Shown here piece by piece: positions 1 through 7,452 of a stretch of DNA of 9,445 nucleotides (its first letter is position 1; every line of letters starts with the position of its first letter). Under the pieces are notes generated by a model. It did not search any database and was not told where the DNA came from. It was given only the letters and a program-made list of their open reading frames with translations. The position numbers and the translations under genes were made by a program. Origin of the DNA: an uncultured Oxalobacteraceae bacterium (lineage in GTDB: Bacteria; Pseudomonadota; Gammaproteobacteria; Burkholderiales; Burkholderiaceae); contig CAMLHI010000063.1 in the NCBI GenBank assembly GCA_946479705.1, positions 1-9,445 on the forward strand. The letters are read 5' to 3'.

Positions 1-207
1 TTCGAATACATGTTCGATCAACTCGGCTGCGGACCGGAGCAGATGATGCACGTCTCGTCGAGCTTCCGCTACGACCTCATGACCGCGTCCGATCTGGGTT
101 TCATGGCCAAGACCTTCATCGACCGCAATCATGAGCCCATGGCCGACGGCTATGGCGTCAACAGGATCACCGACGTTCGCCAGCTGCCTGGCCTGCTTGG
201 ATTGTGA
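1..207 (+). CDS. HAD-superfamily haloacid dehalogenase type II-like protein, C-terminal part (5' truncated)
   Basis: The gene is cut by the window edge; only its last 68 codons are visible, in frame from base 1, ending in TGA at 205-207. The tail carries the pattern of type II (L-2-) haloacid dehalogenases: MMHVSSSFRYDLMTASDLGF (the SS-x-x-x-x-D segment after the motif III region), then IDRNHEP and a YGVxxITDVRQLPGLLGL end, which matches the family's usual C-terminus. Family members hydrolyse 2-haloacids through an aspartyl-ester intermediate, but many HAD relatives are phosphatases, and the nucleophile Asp and motif III Lys lie outside the window. It overlaps the kinase gene downstream by one to four bases and so is probably the first visible gene of the same operon. 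A phosphatase or dehalogenase role on a pathway intermediate is only an inference. Confidence 0.8.
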   Translation, partial: FEYMFDQLGCGPEQMMHVSSSFRYDLMTASDLGFMAKTFIDRNHEPMADGYGVNRITDVRQLPGLLGL

Positions 208-1274
208 TGATGCCGATGAATCGTCCGATCGAGGCCGCGGCGCTGAGTACGGCGGCACCCACCCTTGCCCTGGCCGAGGTAGGCGCCCTGGTCGCGCGCC
301 TCTACGGCATCGAGGGCAGCGTCGAAGCGCTGGCGAGCGAGCGCGATCAGAATTGCCGCATCCAGAGCGCCGACGGCATGCGCTACGTCGTCAAGATCAG
401 CAATCCATCCGAGCCCGTCCCGGTAGTCGATTTCCAGATCGCGGCGCTCGACCACATCGCGCGCGTGTCGCCCGGCCAGCCGGTGCCGCGCGTCGTGCGC
501 ACGCTCGACGGGCTGACGCGCGACACCGTCACCCTGGGCGCCGGTGTGCAATCGACCGTGCGCATGCTCACCTATCTGGATGGCGTGCAGATCAAGGAGA
601 CCCCGCGCACCGCGCAGCAGCGCCGCGCGATGGGACGCGGACTGGCCGAACTGGATCTCGCCCTGCACGGCTTCTCGCACCCGGCGGCACAGCATGACCT
701 GCTGTGGAATGTCTCCACCGCGCACCGCCTGGCCGCCAAGCTCGACGGCATCGTGGACGCACCGCGCCGCGCGCTCGCCGGGATGTTCATGACGCGCTTC
801 AAGCAGCATGTGCTGCCGCGCCTTGGCGACGTGCGGGCGCAGGTGATCCACAACGACTACCATTTCTACAATGTCCTGGTCGCGCCGGACGATCATGCGC
901 GCATCGTGGGGATCATCGACTTCGGCGACATGCTGTATGCGCCGCTGGTCGGCGAGGTGGCCACGGCGGCGGCCTTTCACATGACAGGCAGCGCCGATCC
1001 TTTCGAAGGGGCAGCGCAGTTCGTCGGGGCCTACCACGCCACGTTGCCGCTGACCGACATCGAGCAGGATATCGTCGCCGATCTCATGGCAACGCGCCAC
1101 CTCGTCACGGCCTTGATTTCGGAATGGCGCGCCGCGCGCTATCCCGAGAACCGCGCCTACATCATGCGCCACAACCCCGCCGCGTGGGAAGCGCTATCCC
1201 AGATGGCCGATCTTTCCCGCGACGCGGCGCGCGAACGCCTACTAACCGAAGTACGAATTGGGAGCGACAAATGA
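207..1274 (+). CDS. APH-fold phosphotransferase, hydroxylysine-kinase-like small-molecule kinase
   Basis: About 355 aa, the usual length of the aminoglycoside-phosphotransferase/choline-kinase/homoserine-kinase-II fold. Visible motifs are an ATP-site lysine strand (YVVKIS, near residue 63), the Brenner catalytic loop VIHNDYHFYNVLV (His-Asn-Asp near 215-217, Asn near 222) and the metal-binding IIDFGDM (Asp near 238). The HND...N and DFGDM combination is what I know from hydroxylysine-kinase-like (HYKK/AGPHD1) proteins rather than from drug-modifying APHs. The stop codon overlaps the start of the next gene as ATGA, and that gene is a phospho-lyase-type class III PLP enzyme. The pairing implies phosphorylation of a hydroxyl on an amine or amino acid, followed by elimination. 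The start is uncertain: GTG 204, ATG 207, ATG 210 and ATG 216 are in frame with no strong Shine-Dalgarno, so translation probably couples to the HAD stop. Ethanolamine or another amino alcohol is an equally open substrate. Confidence 0.88.
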   Translation: MMPMNRPIEAAALSTAAPTLALAEVGALVARLYGIEGSVEALASERDQNCRIQSADGMRYVVKISNPSEPVPVVDFQIAALDHIARVSPGQPVPRVVRTLDGLTRDTVTLGAGVQSTVRMLTYLDGVQIKETPRTAQQRRAMGRGLAELDLALHGFSHPAAQHDLLWNVSTAHRLAAKLDGIVDAPRRALAGMFMTRFKQHVLPRLGDVRAQVIHNDYHFYNVLVAPDDHARIVGIIDFGDMLYAPLVGEVATAAAFHMTGSADPFEGAAQFVGAYHATLPLTDIEQDIVADLMATRHLVTALISEWRAARYPENRAYIMRHNPAAWEALSQMADLSRDAARERLLTEVRIGSDK

Positions 1275-2623
1275 ACAGCACCACTGACCTCAACATGGTT
1301 AACGCCTACATCCCCGGACGCGCCGATGTGGGCCCGGTCACCGGGGCGATGATCGCCCGGCGCGATGCCTTGCTCGGCCCGGCCTACCGGCTGATGTACG
1401 AGCATCCGCTGCACATCGTGCGCGGCGAAGGCGTGTGGCTGATCGATCCGCAAGGCCGCCGTTACCTCGACGTGTACAACAACGTCACTTCGCTCGGGCA
1501 TTGTCACCCGGCGGTGACCGAGGCCATCTGCCGGCAAGTGCAGACCCTCGCGACCAACACGCGCTATCTCCACGAGACGATCCTGGAGCTGGCCGAACGC
1601 ATGCTCGCGAGCGTGCCCGAGACTGACCTGGCGCATCTGATGCTCACCTGTACCGGCAGCGAGGCCAACGACCTGGCCTATCGCATCGCCAAGGTCCGCA
1701 CCGGCGGCACCGGCGTGATCGTGACCGATACCGCCTACCACGGCATCACCGACGCCGTGTCGCAATTCTCGCCGTCGCTCGGCAAGACCGTCGACCTTGG
1801 CGCCCATGTGCGTCTGGTCCCGGCGCCGCGCCTGTACCATGCCGAGGGGGCCGACCTGGGCGAACGCTTCACGCGCGACGTCGAGGCGGCCATCGCCGAC
1901 CTGCAGCGACACGGTATCAAGCCGGCGGCGCTGATTGTCGACACATTGTTTACCAGCGACGGCATCCTGCCCGGACCGGCGGGCTTCCTGAAGGGCGCGG
2001 TCGAGGCAATCAAGCGTGCCGGCGGCCTGTTCATCGCCGACGAGGTCCAGCCAGGCTTTGGCCGGACCGGCGAACACCTGTGGGGCTTCCAGCGCCATGG
2101 CGTGCTCCCCGACGTGGTCACCGTCGGCAAGCCGATGGGCAACGGGCAGCCGATCGCCGGACTGCTGGCGAGCGCGGACGCGCTGGCCGAATTCGGCAAA
2201 TACTCGCGCTACTTCAATACCTTCGCCGGCAATACGGTATCGTGCGCGGCGGCGCTGGCGGTGCTGCAGACGATCGAACAGGAGGGGCTGGTCCAGCATG
2301 CCGCCAAGGTCGGCAAGGTCCTGCTCGATGGGATCGCCGGCCTGGCCACGAGGCACGAAGCGATCGGCGACGTGCGTGGCACCGGCCTGTTCGTCGGCGT
2401 GGAACTGGTGAGCGATCGCGGTACGCGCGCGCCGCATCGCTGGCTCACCAGCCAGGTCGTCAACCGCATGCGCGACAAGGGCGTCCTGCTCAGCGCCTGC
2501 GCGATGGGACACAATGTGCTGAAGATCCGGCCACCGCTGGTACTGTCGGCCGATCAGGCCGGCATGGTGATCGAGGCACTCGACCAGGCCCTGAGCGAAG
2601 CGAAAGCGGCGGCACCGGCGTAG
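1271..2623 (+). CDS. Class III PLP enzyme, phospho-lyase-type (ETNPPL/PHYKPL-like) aminotransferase homologue
   Basis: 450 aa, full length for class III aminotransferases. Landmarks in order are SLGHCHP (74-80), NTRYLHE (96-102), CTGSEAND (127-134), AYHG (155-158), the cofactor Asp in IADEVQ (D257), the Schiff-base lysine in TVGKPMGNGQP (K287), FNTFAGN (315-321) and the C-terminal VLKIRPPL. The NTRYLH, GKPMGNG and FNTxxGN signatures are those of AGXT2L-type enzymes (human ethanolamine-phosphate and 5-phosphohydroxylysine phospho-lyases). These have a transaminase fold but catalyse beta/gamma-elimination of phosphate, giving an aldehyde, ammonia and phosphate. The neighbouring kinase supports that reading. 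The start ATG 1271 has a GGGAG Shine-Dalgarno six bases upstream and overlaps the kinase stop (ATGA). The frame stays open far upstream, but the family N-terminus fits this ATG. A true transaminase cannot be excluded from sequence alone. Confidence 0.88.
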   Translation: MNSTTDLNMVNAYIPGRADVGPVTGAMIARRDALLGPAYRLMYEHPLHIVRGEGVWLIDPQGRRYLDVYNNVTSLGHCHPAVTEAICRQVQTLATNTRYLHETILELAERMLASVPETDLAHLMLTCTGSEANDLAYRIAKVRTGGTGVIVTDTAYHGITDAVSQFSPSLGKTVDLGAHVRLVPAPRLYHAEGADLGERFTRDVEAAIADLQRHGIKPAALIVDTLFTSDGILPGPAGFLKGAVEAIKRAGGLFIADEVQPGFGRTGEHLWGFQRHGVLPDVVTVGKPMGNGQPIAGLLASADALAEFGKYSRYFNTFAGNTVSCAAALAVLQTIEQEGLVQHAAKVGKVLLDGIAGLATRHEAIGDVRGTGLFVGVELVSDRGTRAPHRWLTSQVVNRMRDKGVLLSACAMGHNVLKIRPPLVLSADQAGMVIEALDQALSEAKAAAPA

Positions 2624-2632
2624 GCGGGCCGA

Positions 2633-2641
2633 TGGTATTAT
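2633..2641 (+). promoter_or_regulatory. Extended -10 promoter element, possibly leaderless, for the Lrp-2 gene
   Basis: TGGTATTAT carries a TGn extension plus a 5-of-6 -10 hexamer (TATTAT). It ends six bases before the ATG at 2648, so a transcript would begin at or within a base or two of the start codon. No good -35 hexamer sits 16-18 bases upstream. No Shine-Dalgarno sequence is visible before the ATG. Confidence 0.4.
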
Positions 2642-2647
2642 CCAGCC

Positions 2648-3151
2648 ATGCGTACCACTGTTCCCCTCGACCGGCTTGACCTCAAGATTCTCGAGCATCT
2701 CCAGCGCGAGGGGCGCTGCTCGAATGTCGAACTGGCCGAGGCGGTGGGTCTCAGCCAGAGTCCCTGCCTGCTGCGCACCAAGCACCTCCAGGATGTCGGC
2801 GTCATACGTGGCTACGGCGCCGACATCGCGCTCGATAAGCTGGGCAGCAACGTCACCGTGTTTTCCGAGGTGACCATCAGCAGCCATCAGCCGCACGACT
2901 TCCGTAAATTCGAAGCAGGCGCCGCCAGGTACCTCGAAATCATCGAGTGCTACAACGTCAGCGGCGGCTACGACTATCTTCTCAAGATCGTCGCGCCAAC
3001 CGTCGCTCATTTTCAGGCGCTGATGGAGCGGCTGCTGGACGACGAAATCGGGATCGAGAAATTCTCCAGCCGGATCGTCTTGCGCCAGCCGCTGGACCAG
3101 CGCAACTATCCACTGGCCGTGATCGAAAGCGGGAAAAAAAGCTGGGAGTGA
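2648..3151 (+). CDS. Lrp/AsnC family transcriptional regulator (Lrp-2)
   Basis: 167 aa, the standard Lrp length. The N-terminal winged HTH covers LDRLDLKILEHLQ (7-19) through the recognition segment LSQSPCLLRTKHL; GYGADI marks the linker, and the C-terminal RAM/ligand domain contains the effector-region VSGGYDYLLK. Lrp/AsnC proteins form dimers to octamers, bind DNA near amino-acid catabolism genes and respond to amino acids or related ligands. It starts 24 bases after the phospho-lyase gene on the same strand, so it may be cotranscribed as well as expressed from its own extended -10. It is a paralogue of the regulator at 6944-7441 (about 53% identity over 150 hand-aligned positions). The last codons include an A7 run (3134-3140). 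The likely target is this kinase/phospho-lyase arm, by position. Confidence 0.93.
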   Translation: MRTTVPLDRLDLKILEHLQREGRCSNVELAEAVGLSQSPCLLRTKHLQDVGVIRGYGADIALDKLGSNVTVFSEVTISSHQPHDFRKFEAGAARYLEIIECYNVSGGYDYLLKIVAPTVAHFQALMERLLDDEIGIEKFSSRIVLRQPLDQRNYPLAVIESGKKSWE

Positions 3152-3178
3152 CATCGTCCCCGGGATGGCGGGACGATG
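3152..3178. terminator. Bidirectional hairpin terminator between convergent units
   Basis: A perfect 9-bp GC-rich inverted repeat, CATCGTCCC (3152-3160) and GGGACGATG (3170-3178), encloses a 9-base loop and fills most of the 45-bp gap between two converging genes. For the minus-strand operon a run of seven Ts (3140-3134) follows about 11 bases after the stem. That is further than in a textbook intrinsic terminator, and no T run follows on the plus side. Position and symmetry support termination; efficiency is uncertain. Confidence 0.6.
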
Positions 3179-3196
3179 CCGTAGCGCGGCCTGCTT

Positions 3197-4159
3197 CTAA
3201 GCTACCAGGCGGCCCATGCGCACCACCGTGACGCCGGCGCGCAGCTGGCGCAGCGAGGGCATGACCAGCACGCAATTGGGGTAGGGCGTGGTCACGGGCA
3301 GACCTTCGCTCCAGCCGATCACGGTGCCGGCATCGGCCATGATTTCCAGCCCGGTGTAGGGCGCTTCGAACCGGAAGTCGTCGCTGTGCGCCACCACCGC
3401 GTCGGTCACCCGCACCACCTGCGGCGTCTCGTCATGCGGCTGGAGCCAGCCGGGCGGCAGGTCGCCGGCATCGAGATTGCCGCCGACAAGCAGGAAGCGC
3501 GCGCAGCAGTCCATGGCGACAGCCACCGCGCTGGCCTCCCAGTGCTGGCCGCATTCGATCAGCAGGGCGTTGCGCGTGCTGTCGGCCTGCCCGAACTGGC
3601 CGTAGTCGCGCAGGCGGCGTCCCTCGGCGTGGCCGGCGTCGCTGACGATCCAGGCTGGCGCCCCGAGCCGGCGCGCCAGCGCGATGCCCTTGTCGAGCGG
3701 GCCGCACACGGAGAGCGGCGCACAGCGCTCGTGCATCGAATGCAGGTCGAGCAGTTGGTCGACGCTGTCGATCAGGGGACGCAGCGCGCGCGCGCGCCGC
3801 AGTTCGCTCGAATCGCGGCTGGCGTCATCCAGGATGGCCGGTGTCCAGACCCGGTTCAGGTCCTGGTCGACGAAGCGCGAGGCATCCGGCGCGGCCGGGT
3901 CGAAGCGCCGGTAGGCGTCGACGTTGGCAAACGACAGCGTCAAACGCCCGCGCCGTGGCCGCAGTCCGATGTCGAGCAGGGCCTTGACGGCGATCGCGCC
4001 GCACACCTCGTTGCCGTGGGTGAGTGCGTTAATCATCGTGTGCGGGCCGGGCTGGCCGCTGTCGAAGGTGTAGGCATAGGCCACGCCGGCATTGCCCTCG
4101 GCGTAGGCATCGAGATTGGGGAACTCGACCTCGATCGGATAGACCTGCGCGGCTGTCAT
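3197..4159 (-). CDS. Succinylglutamate desuccinylase/aspartoacylase (AstE/AspA) family zinc deacylase
   Basis: 320 aa, in the range of AstE/aspartoacylase proteins (M14-like zinc hydrolases). The zinc ligands are visible as THGNE (H48, E51) and the later DLH (H140); DLNR (100-103) is the substrate-carboxylate Arg motif and IECG (E202) the general-base glutamate. These enzymes cleave N-acyl groups from amino acids (N-succinylglutamate, N-acetylaspartate, N-acetyl-diaminobutyrate). No other arginine-succinyltransferase pathway (ast) genes are nearby, so arginine catabolism is not supported by context and the true substrate is unknown. The ATG at 4159 overlaps the aldehyde dehydrogenase stop (ATGA) and has a strong GGAGG six bases upstream. 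It is the last gene of the dmlA-ALDH-deacylase operon. The frame is open upstream to 4519 only as a shadow inside the ALDH gene. Confidence 0.88.
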   Translation of the reverse strand: MTAAQVYPIEVEFPNLDAYAEGNAGVAYAYTFDSGQPGPHTMINALTHGNEVCGAIAVKALLDIGLRPRRGRLTLSFANVDAYRRFDPAAPDASRFVDQDLNRVWTPAILDDASRDSSELRRARALRPLIDSVDQLLDLHSMHERCAPLSVCGPLDKGIALARRLGAPAWIVSDAGHAEGRRLRDYGQFGQADSTRNALLIECGQHWEASAVAVAMDCCARFLLVGGNLDAGDLPPGWLQPHDETPQVVRVTDAVVAHSDDFRFEAPYTGLEIMADAGTVIGWSEGLPVTTPYPNCVLVMPSLRQLRAGVTVVRMGRLVA

Positions 4160-5655
4160 CGTATCCCTCCGAGGCACAGGTATTTGGTGTGCATGTAGTC
4201 GTCCAGGCCGTAGCGCGAGCCTTCGCGCCCGTAGCCCGACTCCTTGACGCCGCCGAACGGCGCAGCCTCGGCGGCCAGCGCGCCTTCGTTGATGCCGACG
4301 ATGCCGGTTTCGAGCAGGTCGGCCACGCGCCAGACGCGTGCGATGTCCTTCGAATAAAAGTAGGCGGCCAGGCCGAACGGGGTGTCGTTGGCCATCGCCA
4401 CGACCTCGGCCTCGTCGTCGAAGGGGAACAGCGCGACCACCGGACCGAAGGTCTCTTCGTGCGCCAGCTTCATGCTGTTGCTTGCCTTTCCCAGCACGGT
4501 CGGTGCGTAGAAGGTGCATCCGAGGGTGCCGGCCGGCTGCAGGCGCTGGCCGCCGGTCAGCAGCTGCGCGCCGTGTTCGAGCGCGTCGGCCACATGCTGC
4601 TCAATCTTGGCGAGCGCGCGCGCATTGATCATGGGGCCGACCTGCGCCGCCGGATCGGTGGCCGGACCGACCTGCAGGGCGGACACGCGTGCGACCAGCT
4701 TGTCGGCGAAGGCTTCGTACACGCCGCGCTGCACATACACGCGGTTCGGGCTGACGCAGGTCTGGCCGCCGTTGCGGTATTTGGCGGCCATCAGGCCGGC
4801 CACGGCGGCGTCCAGGTCGGCGTCGTCGAAAATGATGAAGGGCGCGTTGCCGCCCAGTTCGAGCGAGAGCGTCTTGAGCGTGGCCGCGGCCTCGCGCGCC
4901 AGGTGCTTGCCCACGGCGGTCGATCCGGTGAAGGTGATCTTGCGCACGCGCGCATCGGCCATCCAGGCGTCGACCACGGCCGGGGTCTGCTCGCGCGATG
5001 CGGTGACCATATTGATCACGCCAGCGGGAATCCCGGCTTCCATCGCCAGCCGGACCAGGGCCAGGGCGGTCAGTGGCGTGTCTTCGGCCGGCTTGGCCAC
5101 CACGGTGCAGCCCGCCGCCAGGGCCGGCGCGATCTTCCGGGCGATCATCGCCAGCGGAAAATTCCATGGCGTGATGGCGGCCACCACGCCGACCGGCTCC
5201 TTGACCGCCATCATCTTCTTGCCGCGCAGCGGCTCGGGAATCAGGTCGCCATAGGTGCGCACCGCTTCTTCGGCGAACCACTCGACGTAGGAAGCGCCGT
5301 AAGCGACTTCGCCGCGCGCCTCGGCCAGGGGTTTACCCTGTTCGCGCGAGATCAGGCGCGCCAGGTCGTCGGTATGGGCCAGGATCAGTGCGTGCCAGCG
5401 CTTGATCAACTGGGCGCGTTCGCGCGCGCTGCGGGCGCGCCAGGGGGCGAAGGCGGCGGCGGCGGCATCGGCCGCGGCGCGGGCGTCGGCGGCGCCGCTA
5501 TCGGGCACGCTGGCGAACACCGCGCCACTGGCCGGGTCGCTCACCTCGAAGCGCGCGCCGGCGGCGCTGTCGCACCACTGGCCGTCGATGAGGTTGGACG
5601 CCACTTGCAGCTCGGGCCGCGCCAGGTCGAGGATCGATGCGATCGGCGCGTTCAT
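4156..5655 (-). CDS. NAD(P)-dependent aldehyde dehydrogenase, succinate-semialdehyde dehydrogenase type
   Basis: 499 aa, a complete class-3-fold ALDH. Visible residues are the oxyanion Asn in TPWNFP (N164), the cofactor lysine in [10 protein letters not shown] (K188), FTGSTAVGK (242-250) in the cofactor-binding fold, the general base in LELGGN (E266), the catalytic Cys in GGQTC (C300), EETFGPV (400-406) and a KYLCLGG tail, all typical of the GabD/SSADH group. It would oxidise a semialdehyde to the acid. The substrate could be succinic, aspartic or aminoadipic semialdehyde, or another aldehyde made by the neighbouring PLP enzymes. After the active Cys it reads VSPN, where E. coli GabD, as I recall, has VCAN; loss of that second Cys may affect redox control. 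The start ATG 5655 has GGAGG six bases upstream and overlaps the dmlA stop as ATGA. It is the middle gene of a three-gene overlapping operon. Confidence 0.93.
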   Translation of the reverse strand: MNAPIASILDLARPELQVASNLIDGQWCDSAAGARFEVSDPASGAVFASVPDSGAADARAAADAAAAAFAPWRARSARERAQLIKRWHALILAHTDDLARLISREQGKPLAEARGEVAYGASYVEWFAEEAVRTYGDLIPEPLRGKKMMAVKEPVGVVAAITPWNFPLAMIARKIAPALAAGCTVVAKPAEDTPLTALALVRLAMEAGIPAGVINMVTASREQTPAVVDAWMADARVRKITFTGSTAVGKHLAREAAATLKTLSLELGGNAPFIIFDDADLDAAVAGLMAAKYRNGGQTCVSPNRVYVQRGVYEAFADKLVARVSALQVGPATDPAAQVGPMINARALAKIEQHVADALEHGAQLLTGGQRLQPAGTLGCTFYAPTVLGKASNSMKLAHEETFGPVVALFPFDDEAEVVAMANDTPFGLAAYFYSKDIARVWRVADLLETGIVGINEGALAAEAAPFGGVKESGYGREGSRYGLDDYMHTKYLCLGGIR

Positions 5656-6743
5656 GCTGCACCTCCGACCAGTGCGGCGATGGCTTTGCCAAGTTCGGTG
5701 GTCGAGGCCTTGCCGCCAAGGTCGGGCGTGAGCGGCCCCTCCCGCAGCGCCGTTTCGATGGCGGCCAAAATCGCGTCATGGGCGGCGCGGCCGGGGCCTT
5801 CGCCGTGGGTCAGGAAGTCGAGCATCAGCGCGGCCGACCAGATGGCGGCGATCGGGTTGGCGATGTTCTTGCCGTAGATGTCGGGGGCCGAGCCGTGCAC
5901 CGGTTCGAACAGCGAGGGGAAGGTGCGCTCGGGGTTCAGGTTGGCCGACGGCGCCAGTCCGATGGTGCCGGTGCAGGCCGGGCCGAGGTCGGACAGGATG
6001 TCGCCGAACAGGTTGGAGGCGACCACTACGTCGAAGCGCTGCGGCTGCAGCACGAAGCGCGCGCACAGGATGTCGATGTGCTGCTTGTCCCAGTCGACAT
6101 CCGGATAGTGGGCCGCCATCTCGGCTGCGCGTCCATCCCACCATGGCATGCTGATCGCGAGACCATTGCTCTTGGTGGCCACGGTGACGTGCTTGCGCTG
6201 GCGCTGGCGGGCCAGTTCGAAGGCGTATTTGAGCACGCGGTCGGTGCCGTGGCGGGTGTGGACCGACTGCTGCATCACGACTTCGCGCTCGCTGCCTTCG
6301 AACATGATGCCGCCGACGGATGAATATTCGCCTTCGGTGTTTTCGCGCACGATGACGAAGTCGATCTCGCCGGGCTTGCGGCCGGCCAGCGGGCAGGGCA
6401 CGCCGTCGAACAGGCGCGCCGGACGCAAATTGATGTACTGGTCGAACTCGCGGCGGAACTTGAGCAGCGAGCCCCACAGCGAAATATGGTCGGGCACGGT
6501 GGACGGCCAGCCGGCCGCGCCGAAGTAGATCGCATCCATGCCACCGAGCTGGGTCTTCCAGTCGTCCGGCATCATCTTCCCGGTGCGCGCGTAATAGTCG
6601 CAGCTGGCCCATTCAATGTGGGTGTATTCGAGCGCGATGTCGAAGCGCGCCGCGGCGGCGGCGAGTACGCGCAGGCCTTCCGGGATCACTTCCTTGCCAA
6701 TGCCATCGCCCGGAATGACGGCGATTTTGAATGCTGGTTTCAT
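5652..6743 (-). CDS. dmlA: Tartrate dehydrogenase/decarboxylase – D-malate dehydrogenase
   Basis: 363 aa, matching the isocitrate/isopropylmalate-dehydrogenase-like family and very close to my memory of E. coli DmlA (YeaU) and plasmid TtuC along its whole length. Landmarks are the N-terminal [26 protein letters not shown] (92-108, substrate arginines), [11 protein letters not shown] (132-142), the catalytic lysine in ATKSNG (K191), the metal aspartates in [11 protein letters not shown] (244-254) and the NAD-site [15 protein letters not shown] (283-297). It oxidises D-malate or L-/meso-tartrate with NAD and Mn or Mg, often with decarboxylation. Here no dmlR-type LysR gene or C4-dicarboxylate transporter is adjacent; the neighbour is an Lrp regulator. 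The start ATG 6743 has GGAG seven bases upstream. It is first gene of the operon, with a 200-bp leader region carrying dyads. A different 2-hydroxyacid substrate linked to amine breakdown is possible. Confidence 0.9.
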   Translation of the reverse strand: MKPAFKIAVIPGDGIGKEVIPEGLRVLAAAAARFDIALEYTHIEWASCDYYARTGKMMPDDWKTQLGGMDAIYFGAAGWPSTVPDHISLWGSLLKFRREFDQYINLRPARLFDGVPCPLAGRKPGEIDFVIVRENTEGEYSSVGGIMFEGSEREVVMQQSVHTRHGTDRVLKYAFELARQRQRKHVTVATKSNGLAISMPWWDGRAAEMAAHYPDVDWDKQHIDILCARFVLQPQRFDVVVASNLFGDILSDLGPACTGTIGLAPSANLNPERTFPSLFEPVHGSAPDIYGKNIANPIAAIWSAALMLDFLTHGEGPGRAAHDAILAAIETALREGPLTPDLGGKASTTELGKAIAALVGGAA

Positions 6744-6780
6744 TGATGGACTCCGCTTTGCTGGGTGGTTGGGCAGGGCA

Positions 6781-6816
6781 CCTCGAAAAACCTACTGCGC
6801 GCTGCAGTTTTCGAGG
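6781..6816. promoter_or_regulatory. Inverted repeat (operator or leader hairpin) upstream of dmlA-like operon
   Basis: Perfect 9-bp arms CCTCGAAAA (6781-6789) and TTTTCGAGG (6808-6816), with a second short pair ACTGC/GCAGT (6794-6798, 6804-6808) inside. It lies 38-73 bases before the dmlA ATG, downstream of the shared promoter element. No U tract follows, so an operator or an mRNA leader hairpin is more likely than a terminator. Confidence 0.45.
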
Positions 6817-6821
6817 GCCCC

Positions 6822-6838
6822 GGTAGTACAACCATGGT
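6822..6838. promoter_or_regulatory. Overlapping short palindromes upstream of dmlA-like operon
   Basis: GGTAGTACAACC (6822-6833) is a 12-bp palindrome with one mismatched pair. It overlaps the perfect 8-bp palindrome ACCATGGT (6831-6838), and GGTAG is repeated at 6822 and 6836. It sits just upstream of the larger dyad, in the control region of the operon. Short palindromes arise by chance, so this is a weak operator candidate. Confidence 0.25.
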
Positions 6839-6884
6839 AGCGGCAGGCGCGGCGCGGCATTGCGCAAAAACGCCAGGCGGAAAC

Positions 6885-6925
6885 GGTGGAAATTGCGTAT
6901 TGCGCGCCGCGACGGCATTTTCTGC
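6885..6925 (-). promoter_or_regulatory. Shared upstream element, copy 1 (dmlA operon)
   Basis: The segment ends in CGGCATTTTCTGC (6913-6925; minus strand GCAGAAAATGCCG) and contains GTATTGCGCGC (6897-6907). The same 13-mer and a near-identical GTATTTGCGCGC occur with the same overall spacing at 9012-9052, upstream of the aminotransferase gene. Ungapped identity over the 41 bases is about 26, concentrated in the 13-mer. It is a likely common regulator site for the two minus-strand units, probably Lrp-type. Confidence 0.45.
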
Positions 6926-6943
6926 GGTCGCGGCGGCGGGTGC

Positions 6944-7441
6944 TCAGGGATGCTGGTTGAAGAGTTTTTCGACCGGGTAGTAGCCCTTGGTGAAAGGCGA
7001 CTTGATGACGATGTAGCTGAAGTATTTATCGATGCCGATGTGGGCGTCGAGCAGGCCTTCGACGATGCTCTGGTAATGCACCACGCCGCTGGTGACGAAC
7101 TTGAGCAGGTAGTCGAAGCCGCCGCTGACCAGGTGGCATTCGACGATTTCGTCGATGCCGCGCAGCGCCGCCTCGAATTTGGCGAAGTCTTCGCGCCGGT
7201 GGTCCGACAGCGTTACCTGGGTAAAGACCAGCTGTACGTTGCCGATCTTTTCCAGTTCGATATGCGCGCCGTAGCCGGTGACATAGCCGCCTTTTTCAAG
7301 GCGCTTGACCCGGATCAGGCAGGGACTCGCCGAGAGCCCCACCGCGTCGGCCAGGTCGACGTTGGCGATACGCCCGCTCTGTTGCAAATGGGCCAGGATA
7401 CGGATGTCGATCCTGTCCAGCTTGAAGCCACTTCCTAGCAT
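6944..7441 (-). CDS. Lrp/AsnC family transcriptional regulator (Lrp-1)
   Basis: 165 aa, full length. The winged HTH starts LDRIDIRILAHLQ, with recognition helix LSASPCLIRVKRL; GYGAHIELEKIG is the linker and strand, and the RAM domain carries VSGGFDYLLK and a C-terminal HIGIDKYFSYIVIKSP. It resembles, from memory, DoeX-type Lrp regulators of ectoine degradation as well as generic Lrp/BkdR proteins. It sits between the aminotransferase gene and the dmlA-ALDH-deacylase operon, all on the minus strand, so it probably controls both. The ATG at 7441 is preceded by AGGGA at good spacing and by an extended -10. A CAG-N8-CTG site overlaps the expected -35 region, which fits autorepression. It is a paralogue of the regulator at 2648-3151. 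Confidence 0.93.
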   Translation of the reverse strand: MLGSGFKLDRIDIRILAHLQQSGRIANVDLADAVGLSASPCLIRVKRLEKGGYVTGYGAHIELEKIGNVQLVFTQVTLSDHRREDFAKFEAALRGIDEIVECHLVSGGFDYLLKFVTSGVVHYQSIVEGLLDAHIGIDKYFSYIVIKSPFTKGYYPVEKLFNQHP

Positions 7442-7452
7442 ATGATTTTCCC

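Noticed and set aside
3134..3140. A7 run near the end of Lrp-2 as a programmed frameshift site
   Set aside because: The normal frame stops 11 bases later at the expected family length, and no stimulatory purpose is apparent; phase variation there would only alter the last few residues.
1157..3154. Long minus-strand open frame antisense to the phospho-lyase and Lrp-2 genes (665 codons)
   Set aside because: Its product is His/Arg/Gln-rich with no recognisable domain, and it lies opposite genes with clear motifs; this is the usual high-GC antisense shadow.
3784..3797. Alternating GC run of 14 bases (possible Z-DNA)
   Set aside because: It encodes an ordinary Arg/Ala/Leu stretch of the deacylase in a GC-rich genome; nothing suggests a separate function.
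4189..5877. Long plus-strand open frame opposite the ALDH gene (562 codons)
   Set aside because: No motifs, composition typical of reverse-complement reading of a GC-rich gene, and no ribosome binding site.
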